Part shown: in pieces, positions 1 to 9,185 of the stretch | Layout: each line of letters opens with the position of its first letter | Numbering within the stretch: position 1 is the stretch's first letter | Source: Phocaeicola massiliensis B84634 = Timone 84634 = DSM 17679 = JCM 13223 | GTDB lineage: Bacteria > Bacteroidota > Bacteroidia > Bacteroidales > Bacteroidaceae | Reading direction: 5' to 3' | Length of the DNA stretch: 64,000 nt | Assembly: GCF_000382445.1 (NCBI RefSeq) | Contig: NZ_KB905472.1 | Coordinates: 436,776-500,775, forward strand | Program-made: the position numbers and the translations under genes | Notes under the pieces: generated by a model | The model's input: the letters and a program-made list of their open reading frames with translations, nothing else | Databases searched by the model: none | What the model was told of the DNA's origin: nothing

Positions 1-79
1 TTTATTGTGATTTACAGTATAAATAATCCAAGGATCTATTTAATACAAGCATTGATTATCAGTAGATTATAAAAAGGAA

Positions 80-96
80 TAGTTCTAGAAGAACTA
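80..96. promoter_or_regulatory. Dyad upstream of susC
   Basis: A perfect inverted repeat, TAGTTCT-AGA-AGAACTA, lies 41 bases before the susC start codon in the AT-rich leader. It could be an operator for the SusC/SusD operon or a short RNA hairpin. No good -7 box was found between it and the ATG; TATCTTTA at 118-125 differs from TAnnTTTG at one base. The role is inferred from position only. Confidence 0.3.
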
Positions 97-137
97 CGTT
101 GATAGTAACTTATTTATTATCTTTAAATTAATACTTT

Positions 138-683
138 ATGTTAAAGAGAGTCAAGTCGGTCAGTATGCTGCTATTTCTTATGGCTGCATCTACAGGAAGC
201 ATGAATGCTGTTTCAGCTCCTGCAATAGCAAGTTCAAATGCTATTGAGCAACAGACCGAAACCTGTAAAGGAGTTGTAAAGGATGCTATGGGTGAAACAG
301 TCATCGGTGCGTCCGTAGTAGTAAAAGGTACAACCAATGGTACAATTACCGGTATCGATGGTGATTTTACCTTGAGTGGAGTTTCCGAAGGAAGTATTCT
401 TGTTATTTCCTATGTAGGTTATGTTACCCAGGAAGTAAAATTCAACGGTCAACCACTTAATGTAATCCTGAAAGAGGACAGTCAAACATTGGAAGAAGTT
501 GTCGTAGTAGGTTATGGTGTACAAAAGAAAGCTAATTTAACAGGAGCAGTTGCAACTGTAAATGCAAAAGCATTGGAAAGCCGTCCCGTGTCAAGTGTTT
601 CTGCAGCTATAGCAGGACAAATGCCTGGTGTAACAGCTATTCAGAGTTCAGGTGCTCCGGGTAGTCAAGCTGCTGATATGTAA
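138..683 (+). pseudogene. SusC-like TonB-dependent receptor, N-terminal part (split by IS66)
   Basis: This is the 5' part of a SusC-family outer-membrane transporter gene. It encodes a signal peptide (about residues 1-27), a carboxypeptidase-regulatory-like beta domain starting near GVVKDAMGETVIGAS, the TonB-box-like VVVVGYG segment and the start of the plug domain. Native coding stops at 679, where an IS66 element begins; the stop codon at 681-683 lies inside the IS. Removing the IS and one copy of the 9-bp target repeat joins 679 to 3440 in frame, reading SQAAD-ITIRGKNS, and gives a 1021-residue protein. SusC proteins import oligosaccharides or other nutrients together with SusD. The truncated product has no barrel and should be non-functional. 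Confidence 0.93.
671..679. repeat. Target-site duplication of the IS66 element, left copy
   Basis: TGCTGATAT occurs here and again at 3431-3439, directly flanking the two IS ends. IS66-family elements normally duplicate 8 bp. The ninth matching base may be chance, or it may mean the exact IS end is one base off. The match shows simple insertion without later rearrangement. Confidence 0.9.
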
Positions 684-700
684 GCATTCTATTTTCCGCC

Positions 701-731
701 TTGACGCACATTATTCACAAACCTACCTTTG
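701..731 (+). promoter_or_regulatory. Bacteroides-type promoter of the IS66 genes
   Basis: TTG at 701-703 and TACCTTTG at 724-731 are separated by 20 bases, matching the Bacteroides -33 TTTG / -7 TAnnTTTG layout. It lies just inside the left inverted repeat and ends 22 bases before the first ATG at 753. That placement means an upstream TTG start at 729 cannot be real, because it overlaps the -7 box. Confidence 0.65.
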
Positions 732-752
732 CGCCATAACCAAATAACAACA

Positions 753-1127
753 ATGATTATGGCGAAAGAAAAAGTAAACTATCAGGAGGTATATGACCTC
801 TACCAGTTATGCAGCGAGACCAAGGATCTTCGCGAGTTCTGTGCGGATTATGGAGTAAACTACGACAAGTTCATGAACTGGCAACGTCATCAGCTTTGGA
901 GCGAGAAGTTAGGCAAGACAGTTCAGGTTGATCAGCCCAAGGTTGCTAAAGTCCAGATAACCGGTAAACCTTGCAACAGTCCAACTGTTAAGATGGAAGT
1001 GAAACAACCGGAAGGCGAACCTCCTATTAAGTGGGTGAAACTGCAATTGACATCTGGAGCGACATTGTTTCTGAGAAACACCAGCGTTCTTGATCTGAGT
1101 CTGTTGCTTAATAAAATGATAGGATGA
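753..1127 (+). CDS. IS66 accessory protein (TnpA-like ORF1)
   Basis: This is the first gene of the IS66 element, of about 124 residues. In IS66 transposons the first ORF is a small DNA-binding accessory protein needed with TnpB and TnpC for transposition. The N-terminal part (YQEVYDLYQLCSETKDLREFCADYGVNYDKFMNWQR) looks like a helix-turn-helix, and the C-terminal part (PIKWVKLQLTSGATLFLRNTSVLDLSLLLNKM) resembles the conserved ORF1 tail in Bacteroidetes IS66 elements. ATG at 753 or at 759 is possible; both follow the -7 box. The gene stops one base before the tnpB start, consistent with coupled translation. Confidence 0.8.
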   Translation: MIMAKEKVNYQEVYDLYQLCSETKDLREFCADYGVNYDKFMNWQRHQLWSEKLGKTVQVDQPKVAKVQITGKPCNSPTVKMEVKQPEGEPPIKWVKLQLTSGATLFLRNTSVLDLSLLLNKMIG

Positions 1128-1128
1128 T

Positions 1129-1473
1129 ATGCTTGGACTGAGTGCTAACCTGAACTATTACCTGTTCAACGGTAATGTGGATTTACGGAAAGGCATCTTC
1201 CGTTTGTGTGAAAGTATAAGGCAAGAGATGTCACTTGACCCTAGTGATGCGTCCAATGTATATATGTTCATGTCCCGTAACCGGAAGGTCGTCAAGATAC
1301 TTCATTACGAACGCGGTTTTTATGTGCTTTACGAGAAACGTCCTGTCATTGGAAAGTTCAAGAAACCTGTGTTTGACGAGGTGTCAAAATGCTACCGGAT
1401 ACAGTGGTCTGACATGGCTTACCTGACGGAAAGTATCGTAGTCGACAGAATGTATGTAACTCCTAAAGAATGA
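1129..1473 (+). CDS. tnpB: IS66 family accessory protein TnpB
   Basis: This 114-residue protein matches the IS66 Orf2/TnpB family. The family hallmark LFNGNVDLRKGIFRLCESI appears near the N-terminus, followed by YMFMSRNRKVVKILHYERGFYVLYEKR. TnpB is required for transposition of IS66 elements, although its biochemical role is poorly defined. It starts right after the ORF1 stop and is followed by an 88-base gap before tnpC. Length is normal for the family and the frame is intact. Confidence 0.93.
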   Translation: MLGLSANLNYYLFNGNVDLRKGIFRLCESIRQEMSLDPSDASNVYMFMSRNRKVVKILHYERGFYVLYEKRPVIGKFKKPVFDEVSKCYRIQWSDMAYLTESIVVDRMYVTPKE

Positions 1474-1561
1474 ATAATAAGGCGTTGATTTACAATGGAA
1501 TAATACAAAAATAATCGATAAAAAGTTTGCGTAACTGCCTGATTTTTCGTACCTTTATATC

Positions 1562-3343
1562 ATGATTGATGAAAGAGCATACGAGTTACTTTGCTGCCAG
1601 CTGGGTCTGGCGAATGAGGAAAAAGCAGGGCTTCGCAAACAGAATAAAGAACTGATTGCGAGGCTTGAGTCTATTGAAAAATCCAACAAGGAGAACTCAA
1701 AAACTCTGATTGATACAATCAATGACCTCAAAGAATCCCTCGAAAAGCAATCAACCACGGTTGAACATTACAGGAAAGAAATGGAACTTATGAGGAAGCA
1801 GCTTGAAGCAAAAGACGAGGTGAACATGATGCTTGCAAACGAGATATCCAATCTCAGACTTCAGCTTGAAGACAGCAGGAAACACCGTTTCGGCCGTACA
1901 TCTGAGCAAAGAAGGCTGCTGAACAACCGTAACATTGACAAGTCTGCAATGGAGAAGTCCGAATATGACGGTTCTGACAAGAAAGGTGATGATGATAATA
2001 AGGCCAATGGTAACGAAGCTGGTGGCAATACCTCTTCCGATAACGCAACAGCACAGAACAGCAAGCCTTCAAGAAGAAAGGAAACCGCACCACGTGCGGA
2101 AAAGACCAGGCTGAAGGTGGACAAGGTAGTGGTACATGAAATAGAAGACTATTACCAACTCCCGGATGGTGCAAGGCTTATGAACCGCAACGGAATGGCT
2201 GATGTGTGGGAATACAGGTTTATAGAACATGTGCGTGCCCATAACGTGGAACATGTGTACAAGGTGGCAAGGGTAAAGCTTGCAGACGGCACTTTCACTA
2301 ACACGATGGAGCATCCCTTGAAAAACCTTGGAGGAATCTTCTCTCCTGAACTGCTTGCCCGTCTGCTTTGTCTGAAATATGACTTCAGCATGCCTGAGAA
2401 CAGACAGATAAGACTGCTTGCAAGAGAAGGCATCCATATAAGCAATACCACGCTGAACAGCTATATCCACAACGGAATCTCCAGGCTTAGGGAGTTTATG
2501 GAAGATGTCTTCAAGAAGTTTGTACAACAGGCAAAATACCTTATGGTTGATGAGACTACCGAACTCGTTGGAGTTGAAACACCGGAAGGTAAGGCTTACA
2601 GGAGAAAGTACTTATGGGCTTTCTTTGCAAAGCATGTCAAGTTGGTTTATTATCATTACAATAACGGCAGCAGAGCATCTGATGTGGCAAAGACCTTCCT
2701 TGATCATTTTATGGGATCTATATCTACAGACGGATATACGGTTTACAGAATGTATGACGGAGAAGGCTCAAAGGTGCTTCATATAGGATGCTGGACGCAC
2801 TGCAGGAGGTTGTGGGTTGATGCTTTGCCATCAGACAGGACGGCGATGGACATAATAGATTCTATCGGTGATTTATTCAGGAATGAAGACCTGTTCCGCA
2901 CAATGAAACTCAGCAGTGAGAAGATAAAGGAAAAAAGACTTAAACTTACGGGACCTGTTCTTGAACGTATACATCATAAGGTGGTCATGATGATGCAGGA
3001 TGCGAAGATCATGGCTAACGAACTGATAAGAAAGGCTGCGAACTACACGATAAACCAGTGGAAATCCTTGAGAAATATCCTCAAGGACGGTTCAGCGGAA
3101 ATATCCAACAATCTCTGTGAGCAAAGAATGAAACCTGTAAAGCTGCTGCTCAAGAACTGTATGAATATAGGAAGTGAGGCAGCCGCAGAAAACTCGGCAT
3201 TCATCTTCTCCCTGATAGAAAGCTGTAAGTTGAACGATATAGATCCTCAGGATTACCTGAAGCACTTGTTTGAATGTATTCTTCATGGTAAGGACTGCGA
3301 CAAGAAGGCTCTTCTGCCATGTTTTTATAAATCGGAATGTTAA
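1562..3343 (+). CDS. tnpC: IS66 family transposase TnpC
   Basis: This is the DDE transposase of the element, 593 residues. The N-terminal 110 residues are a long charged coiled coil (heptad-rich, starting near EEKAGLRKQNKELIARLESIEK). A low-complexity Asp/Asn/Lys linker follows, then a zinc-finger-like/HTH region and the catalytic core. In the core, YLMVDETTELV carries the first Asp, STDGYTVYRM the second, and the conserved CWTHCRR motif lies between catalytic segments. The C-terminus (SNNLCEQRMKPVKLLLKNCMNIGSEAAAENSAFIFSLIESCKLNDIDPQDYLKHL) is the conserved IS66 tail, including the Glu of the DDE triad. No frameshift is seen, so it is probably active. Confidence 0.95.
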   Translation: MIDERAYELLCCQLGLANEEKAGLRKQNKELIARLESIEKSNKENSKTLIDTINDLKESLEKQSTTVEHYRKEMELMRKQLEAKDEVNMMLANEISNLRLQLEDSRKHRFGRTSEQRRLLNNRNIDKSAMEKSEYDGSDKKGDDDNKANGNEAGGNTSSDNATAQNSKPSRRKETAPRAEKTRLKVDKVVVHEIEDYYQLPDGARLMNRNGMADVWEYRFIEHVRAHNVEHVYKVARVKLADGTFTNTMEHPLKNLGGIFSPELLARLLCLKYDFSMPENRQIRLLAREGIHISNTTLNSYIHNGISRLREFMEDVFKKFVQQAKYLMVDETTELVGVETPEGKAYRRKYLWAFFAKHVKLVYYHYNNGSRASDVAKTFLDHFMGSISTDGYTVYRMYDGEGSKVLHIGCWTHCRRLWVDALPSDRTAMDIIDSIGDLFRNEDLFRTMKLSSEKIKEKRLKLTGPVLERIHHKVVMMMQDAKIMANELIRKAANYTINQWKSLRNILKDGSAEISNNLCEQRMKPVKLLLKNCMNIGSEAAAENSAFIFSLIESCKLNDIDPQDYLKHLFECILHGKDCDKKALLPCFYKSEC

Positions 3344-3422
3344 AACTAAACTATTTTCTTACGGACATTTTTATTTTATCGGCTGAAAAACAGCCGATAA
3401 AATTGTCGTAGCGGAAAATAGA

Positions 3423-5963
3423 ATGGTTACTGCTGATATTACTATTCGTGGTAAGAACTCTATCAATGCAGCCAGTCCATTGGTTATTGTAGATGGAGTA
3501 CCGGGTAGCATGAATACAATTGACCCAAATGATATTGAAACATTTACAGTTTTGAAAGATGCTGCTTCTGCTGCTATCTATGGTGTACAGGCTGCTAACG
3601 GTGTAATCTTGATTACTACGAAACAGGGTAAAAAAGGAGAAAAGACACGCGTAACTTATTCCGGTAATGTATCTTGGTCTTCTCCGGTAGCAAAACGTGA
3701 ATTAGTGAATGCTTATGAATATGCTGTTTTATATAATGAAGCAACTTTAAATGAGAATCCTAATGCTACATTGATGTTCTCTCCGGAAGAAATAGAAGAC
3801 TATCGTACCGGAGCATTACCCAGCACAGACTGGTATGAAGCTGCTATTAAAAAGAGTGCTATAGAAACAATGCATAATGTTTCTATCAGCGGTGGTACTG
3901 AAAAAACAACGTACAATGCTTCATTAGGTTATATTTATCAGGATGGTTTGACTGCCGATAATGATTATTCTCGATTCAATGCCCGTATGAATTTGAATTC
4001 GGAAATCAATAAATATATAAAGGTAGGTATCAATGCATCCGGTTATAGAGGTGTCTCTAATGATGCATGGAATGGCTTTGTGTCTGTTTATCAAGGCGTG
4101 ACTCGCGAAAAGCCGACTAATAAAGTTTATAACGAAGATGGTTCTTATACTTATTCCGGTGTAGATAACCCGGTTGCCATACAAGGAGACAAGTCAGGTT
4201 TCAGACGTAATACACAGCAGGAAATAAATCTTACGGGTCATGCTACTATACAGATTTTACCTGAATTGAGTATTAAAGGTGTATATTCAGTACGTAATTA
4301 TACCAGTAACCAAGATGGTTTTAAAAAGCATTTCACTTATGGTAGCGGAAGCAATGCGTATGATTCCGGTTTGCGTGAAGGCTATGATAAATATTATAAC
4401 CACAACTATTACACAGGACAAGTCTTGATTAACTTCAATAAGAGTTTTGGCAAACATAATATCAGTGCATTAGCGGGTTTTGAATCTTATGAACATATTT
4501 ATAAGTATACAGAAGCTACTCGTCAAGGTGGCGGTAGTGATGAGTTGCCTGAATCTCTGAATACATTAGACCAGTCTTCACAAAAAAATAAAGACGGAGG
4601 TTATGAAATGGCTCGTTTGTCTTATTTCGGACGTATCCAATATGATTATGCAGGTAAGTATCTGTTTGAAGCTAATTTACGTAGTGATGCCTCTTCACGT
4701 TTCCCGAAAGATAATCGTTGGGGAGTATTCCCCGCATTCTCTGCAGGATGGAGAATTTCTGAAGAAGCATTTATTAAAGACAATGTAGACTGGCTGAGCA
4801 ATTTGAAGTTACGTCTTGGTTGGGGTAAAACCGGTAATGAGGAATTGAAATCCGATGATATTTATCCGGCAGTACCAACATATACATATAATATAGCTGA
4901 CAATGCTACTAAATATTTATTCAACAATACTTTGTACTCAGCTATATATGAAGCTCGTTATGTGAACAATAATTTGAAATGGGCAACGGTTACTAACTAT
5001 GAATTAGGTTTGGAAGCCGGTTTCTTAAACAACATGATTAATTTTGAATTATCTGTTTATAAGAAGAAAACCAATGATATGTTGCTGTATCCCCCTATTC
5101 AGGGAGTTATCGGTATGAATGCTCCGGCACAGAATATTGGTAGTGTGCAGAATACCGGTTTTGATTTCTTGATTAACCATAACAAGCAAATTAATAAGGA
5201 CTGGAACTATTCTGTATCATTGAATGTATCTTATGTAAAGAATGAGATTACGGATATGGCAGGTACAGAAGGTCCGACAAGCAACGACAAGATTTGGAAT
5301 TTGGAAGGATATCCTATCGGTTCTTACTACGGTTATGTAGCCGACGGCTTCTTTAATACAGAAGAAGACCTTCTTAACTGTCCGAAACGTTTGGCTGCCG
5401 GTCAGGAAAAATTAGGTGATATCAAGTACAAAGATTTGGATGGTGATAAGAAAATTACAGAAAAAGACCGTACTGTTATAGGTAAGAATTTCCCAAGTTG
5501 GACCGGAGGTTTGAATCTGAGTGTAGGTTATAAGAATTTTGATCTTTCTGCTTTATTCCAAGGAGCATTTGATGTAGACGGATACTACACCGCTGAAGCT
5601 GCTTATGCATTTTATAATGGTGCAACTGCTTTGAAAAGACATTTGGATCGTTGGACTCCGGATAATCACAATGCTTCTTATCCTCGTGTTACACGTTCTA
5701 GTCAAACAAACTTTGTAACATCTTCTTTCTGGCTTCAAGATGCATCATACGTTCGTTTGAAAAACCTTACTTTAGGCTATACATTACCTCAAGCATGGTT
5801 AACTAAAGCCGGTATCGCTAATGCAAAGGTATTCTTAACCGGTGAAAACTTATTTACTTTTACAGGTTTGGACGGTGGTATCGACCCGGAAGAAAGCAAT
5901 GAACGAGGATGGTCTTACAGTAACGTTAAAAAACTGTCTGTCGGAGTAAAACTTTCATTCTAA
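3423..5963 (+). pseudogene. SusC-like TonB-dependent receptor, C-terminal part (split by IS66)
   Basis: This is the 3' part of the split susC gene. Native sequence starts at the second target repeat (3431); the open frame begins with an ATG inside the IS end, so the first residues are not native. It encodes the rest of the plug (ITIRGKNSINAASPLVIVDGVPG, then DAASAAIYGVQAANGVILITTKQGK) and the whole beta-barrel, ending in the typical aromatic C-terminus (VKKLSVGVKLSF). It has no signal peptide and so should not reach the outer membrane. The rest of the frame is undamaged over 840 codons, which argues for a recent insertion. susD starts 27 bases after the stop. Confidence 0.93.
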
Positions 5964-5990
5964 TATTTCAAATAAAACAGTATAAATAAC

Positions 5991-7619
5991 ATGAAAACAA
6001 AATTTTTACATATAGCAACGGCCTTATTATTTGTAGGATTCACTTCTTCATGTAGTGATTTCTTAGACCGTTATCCATTGGATGAGCTATCTGATAGCAG
6101 TTTCTGGAAAACAGAGAATGATGCGATGATGGCCGTAACTGATATTTATGGCTGCCTGCCTACATGGGATCAAGACGAAGATATCAATTCAGATAATGCA
6201 GTTCATGGCATTAAATGGGCTGCCGGTAACATATCAAAAGGTGTTTACGATCCGATGGACCAAAGCTGGGCGGGTAGTTATACTCCGATTCGTCAATGTA
6301 ACTTGGTATTGGAAAAAGTAAAAGATATCGAAATGAGTGACGAATCACGTAAAAAAATTGAAGGACAGGCTTATTTCTTCCGTGCATTTGTATACTTCAA
6401 TTTAATCCGTTCTTTTGGTGATGTTCCTTATATTGATAAACCATTGAACTTAACGGATGTAGAAGATATCACTCGTACTCCACGCGAAGAAGTGTATGCA
6501 AAGGTTATGGCAGACTTTGACAAGGCAATTGAATATTTGCCTGAAGAATGGGATGCCGCAAATACTCCTCGTGTTACCAAAGGAGCTGCCTTGGCTATGA
6601 AAGCTAGAGCTGCTTTGTACTATAATAACTGGCAAGTTGCAGCAGATGCTTCTAAGGCTGTAATGGATTTAGGTAAATATGAACTTTATGATGCCGGAAA
6701 TACCGGTAAATATCAGGAGTTGTTTTGGGAAAAATCAGATGGATGTGATGAAAATATCTTGTATGTACAATTCAACTACCCTGATAAAACTCACTACTTG
6801 ATTGGTTGGGAATGTTTCCCTACTTTAGGTTGGGGAGGTATGAATCCTACTCAGAGTTTGGTTGACGCATTCGAAGATAAAGACGGTGCTCCTATCAGTA
6901 AATCTACAATTTATAATGAAAAGGATCCGTTTAAAAATCGCGACCCTCGTTTGGAAGTCAATGTACTTCATGACGGAGAAGAAATGTATGGTGTTACAAT
7001 TAAAGTCAAACCGCTGAAATCAAGTGGAAAAACCGGTATTGAACAGCACGGTGATGCTACAGCAACCGGATATTATCAGCAAAAATGGTTAGACCCAAGT
7101 ATTGATCCTCAAAGCGAAGGTTGGAATATGGGTAAAGACTGGGTGGTTATTCGTTATGCCGAAGTTCTGCTGACTTATGCAGAAGCGATGAATGAGCTTC
7201 ATCCGTTGAGCGCAGAATCATTTGATGCTGTCAATCAAGTTCGTAGACGTGTAGGTATGCCTGATTTACAAAATACAGACCCAAGCAAACCGACATATTG
7301 TGCTACTCAAGATGAACTTCGTAAACGTATTCAAAACGAATGGCGTGTAGAGTTTGCACTCGAAGGCGGTAAACGTATGTGGGATATTCGTCGTTGGGGC
7401 ATTGCCAAAGAAGTTTTGAATGCACCGTTCTTGGGATTGAAGATGAAACCTGTAGAAGGAGTAGTAGATGGCAAACCGGCAATTGTGGATTATATTCTTT
7501 ATGAAGGTGAAAATATAAAATTGGCGGGTAGTCATTATGAAGATCATAACTACTTACTCCCTGTTCCTCAGACAGAAATCGATTTGAATCCTAAACTGAC
7601 TCAGAACCCGGGATATTAA
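5991..7619 (+). CDS. SusD/RagB family nutrient-binding outer-membrane lipoprotein
   Basis: This 542-residue lipoprotein has a signal peptide ending in the lipobox TSSC at Cys21, followed by SDFLDRYPLDELSD, the usual SusD start. The TPR-like scaffold of the family is recognisable in GQAYFFRAFVYFNLIRSFGDVPY and TKGAALAMKARAALYYNNW. The C-terminal signature VVIRYAEVLLTYAEAMNE, the RRRVGMP segment and the final LPVPQTEIDLNPKLTQNPGY are all present. SusD caps the SusC barrel and binds the ligand at the cell surface. It is the intact partner of the disrupted susC just upstream. No glycoside hydrolase is nearby, so the substrate cannot be predicted. Confidence 0.95.
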   Translation: MKTKFLHIATALLFVGFTSSCSDFLDRYPLDELSDSSFWKTENDAMMAVTDIYGCLPTWDQDEDINSDNAVHGIKWAAGNISKGVYDPMDQSWAGSYTPIRQCNLVLEKVKDIEMSDESRKKIEGQAYFFRAFVYFNLIRSFGDVPYIDKPLNLTDVEDITRTPREEVYAKVMADFDKAIEYLPEEWDAANTPRVTKGAALAMKARAALYYNNWQVAADASKAVMDLGKYELYDAGNTGKYQELFWEKSDGCDENILYVQFNYPDKTHYLIGWECFPTLGWGGMNPTQSLVDAFEDKDGAPISKSTIYNEKDPFKNRDPRLEVNVLHDGEEMYGVTIKVKPLKSSGKTGIEQHGDATATGYYQQKWLDPSIDPQSEGWNMGKDWVVIRYAEVLLTYAEAMNELHPLSAESFDAVNQVRRRVGMPDLQNTDPSKPTYCATQDELRKRIQNEWRVEFALEGGKRMWDIRRWGIAKEVLNAPFLGLKMKPVEGVVDGKPAIVDYILYEGENIKLAGSHYEDHNYLLPVPQTEIDLNPKLTQNPGY

Positions 7620-7709
7620 TAACATTATAATATCTACAAGCAATAATTTAAGTGAGGGCATTGTCTTATAGTAAGTGTCCTCACTTACTTTATTAAATAA
7701 ATATATAAG

Positions 7710-9185
7710 ATGAAACGACTGGTCTATACCCTATTTGGAGCTTTGTTTATCCTTTATTATATATGTTACCAAGGAGTGTTGTCGCATGTGCTTTACTATC
7801 ACGAACAACATCATCTTTTCCTTTTTTCTAAATCTTATTTTCTGCAATGTGTTCAATCTGAGGGTTGGCTAAACTATATCACTAACTTTATTATTCAATT
7901 TTTCTATTATCCTATTTTAGGAAGTACTATTTTGGCATTCTTGTTGGCATCAGTCTATTGGTTGACAAATAGCATTATAAAAATAATAACCGGAAAGAAT
8001 GATCTGTTGCAATTGTCCATTATTCCTTCCCTTATTCTTTTTTTCTATACAATGGAAGCGAATCATTCTCTTTCTATATTACCAGGAAGTCTGCTATGCC
8101 TGTTGATGCTCTATTTGCTTCTTTTGTTTATTCAACGTTACCGAAACGTATTTCCCCTCTTTCGTCTACCTGATATATCAAATAAAAAAATACGTGTTTT
8201 ATTAACTTCTCTCTTTTTACTAGGATATACAGGATATGGTTTTCACTATTTTTTTTATAACTACAATAGGAATGAGCGTATAATGTTAAAAGCCGAACAG
8301 TTTGTAAAAAGCAAAGACTGGAGAAGTGTGCTGGAGTATACAAAAAAATATTTAGATACCGGACGTTATAATCAGCTCATTTCTTATTTTCATCATTTGG
8401 CACTTTATCATACAGGACAGCTTCCTTATCATTTATTGGATTATCCACAAAAACAGGGAGTCAAGGGACTTTACTTCCCGTGGAACAGTGACAGTCGTGA
8501 GAGTGAATACGGACATATTCTTTATGAAGAACTTGGGTATATCAATGAGGCACAACGCTGGGAGTTTGAGTCAATGGTAGTATGGGGAGAAACAGCACCT
8601 CACCTTATAAATTTGGCACAATATAACATTGTAAACCACCGCCCGTTAGTGGCACAACGCTTTATTAATAAGCTAAAACAGTCTCTTTTCTATCGAGAGA
8701 AAGCTTTGCTACTTGAAAAAATTATAAATGAAGGCAAAGTTCCCGGACTAAGAAATGCATTGGATGGAAAGGTGGATACTCCGGCACGGTTTGCCAATGT
8801 CTTGAATATAGGGCCTGAATTGCAATATTTATGTGAGAATGACAGCACCAACAAAATGGCTTTTGAGTATTTAATGAGTAACTTATTACTGAGTAACCAT
8901 GTGGTTCGTTTTGTGAATAACTTGAAATTCATGTCATCTTTTTCTTATACAAAACTTCCTCGTATTTATGAAGAAGCTCTTTATATTTATAAATTAGGTG
9001 TTGGCGAAGAAGAGTTTTCAAAGGTAGGAATAAAAATAAGTCCGGCAACGGAAGAACGGTTTAAACGATATTATAGTCTTGTACAGAGCAAACAGTTAGG
9101 CACTTTGCAAAAGGAGTTCGGAAATACGTATTGGTTTTATTTGAATTATATCAGTCCTTATGGTAATAAGGTGATAGCTAATTAA
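7710..9185 (+). CDS. DUF6057-like membrane protein
   Basis: This 491-residue protein has about five or six hydrophobic segments in the first 190 residues (for example residues 4-26, 48-64, 72-95, 104-140 and 163-183). A soluble helical C-terminal half follows that looks TPR-like (AEQFVKSKDWRSVLEYTKKYLDTGRYNQLISYFHHLALYHTGQLP). It resembles the Bacteroidetes family DUF6057; that assignment is from memory of the family pattern. The function is unknown. It overlaps the next gene by one base (TAATG), so the two are translationally coupled. It lies 90 bases after susD and may be part of the same transcription unit. Confidence 0.7.
   Translation: MKRLVYTLFGALFILYYICYQGVLSHVLYYHEQHHLFLFSKSYFLQCVQSEGWLNYITNFIIQFFYYPILGSTILAFLLASVYWLTNSIIKIITGKNDLLQLSIIPSLILFFYTMEANHSLSILPGSLLCLLMLYLLLLFIQRYRNVFPLFRLPDISNKKIRVLLTSLFLLGYTGYGFHYFFYNYNRNERIMLKAEQFVKSKDWRSVLEYTKKYLDTGRYNQLISYFHHLALYHTGQLPYHLLDYPQKQGVKGLYFPWNSDSRESEYGHILYEELGYINEAQRWEFESMVVWGETAPHLINLAQYNIVNHRPLVAQRFINKLKQSLFYREKALLLEKIINEGKVPGLRNALDGKVDTPARFANVLNIGPELQYLCENDSTNKMAFEYLMSNLLLSNHVVRFVNNLKFMSSFSYTKLPRIYEEALYIYKLGVGEEEFSKVGIKISPATEERFKRYYSLVQSKQLGTLQKEFGNTYWFYLNYISPYGNKVIAN

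Larger units (their letters stand above)
680..3430 (+). mobile_element. Complete IS66-family insertion sequence, about 2.75 kb
   Basis: The ends are inverted repeats: 680-699 (GTAAGCATTCTATTTTCCGC) and the reverse complement of 3411-3430, with one mismatch in 20. Between them are the three genes typical of IS66 elements: an accessory gene (753-1127), tnpB (1129-1473) and the DDE transposase gene tnpC (1562-3343). A 9-bp target repeat lies on both sides. All three reading frames are open, so the element appears autonomous. It sits in the same orientation as susC and interrupts the plug domain. It probably has polar effects on susD downstream unless it supplies its own transcription. Confidence 0.95.
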
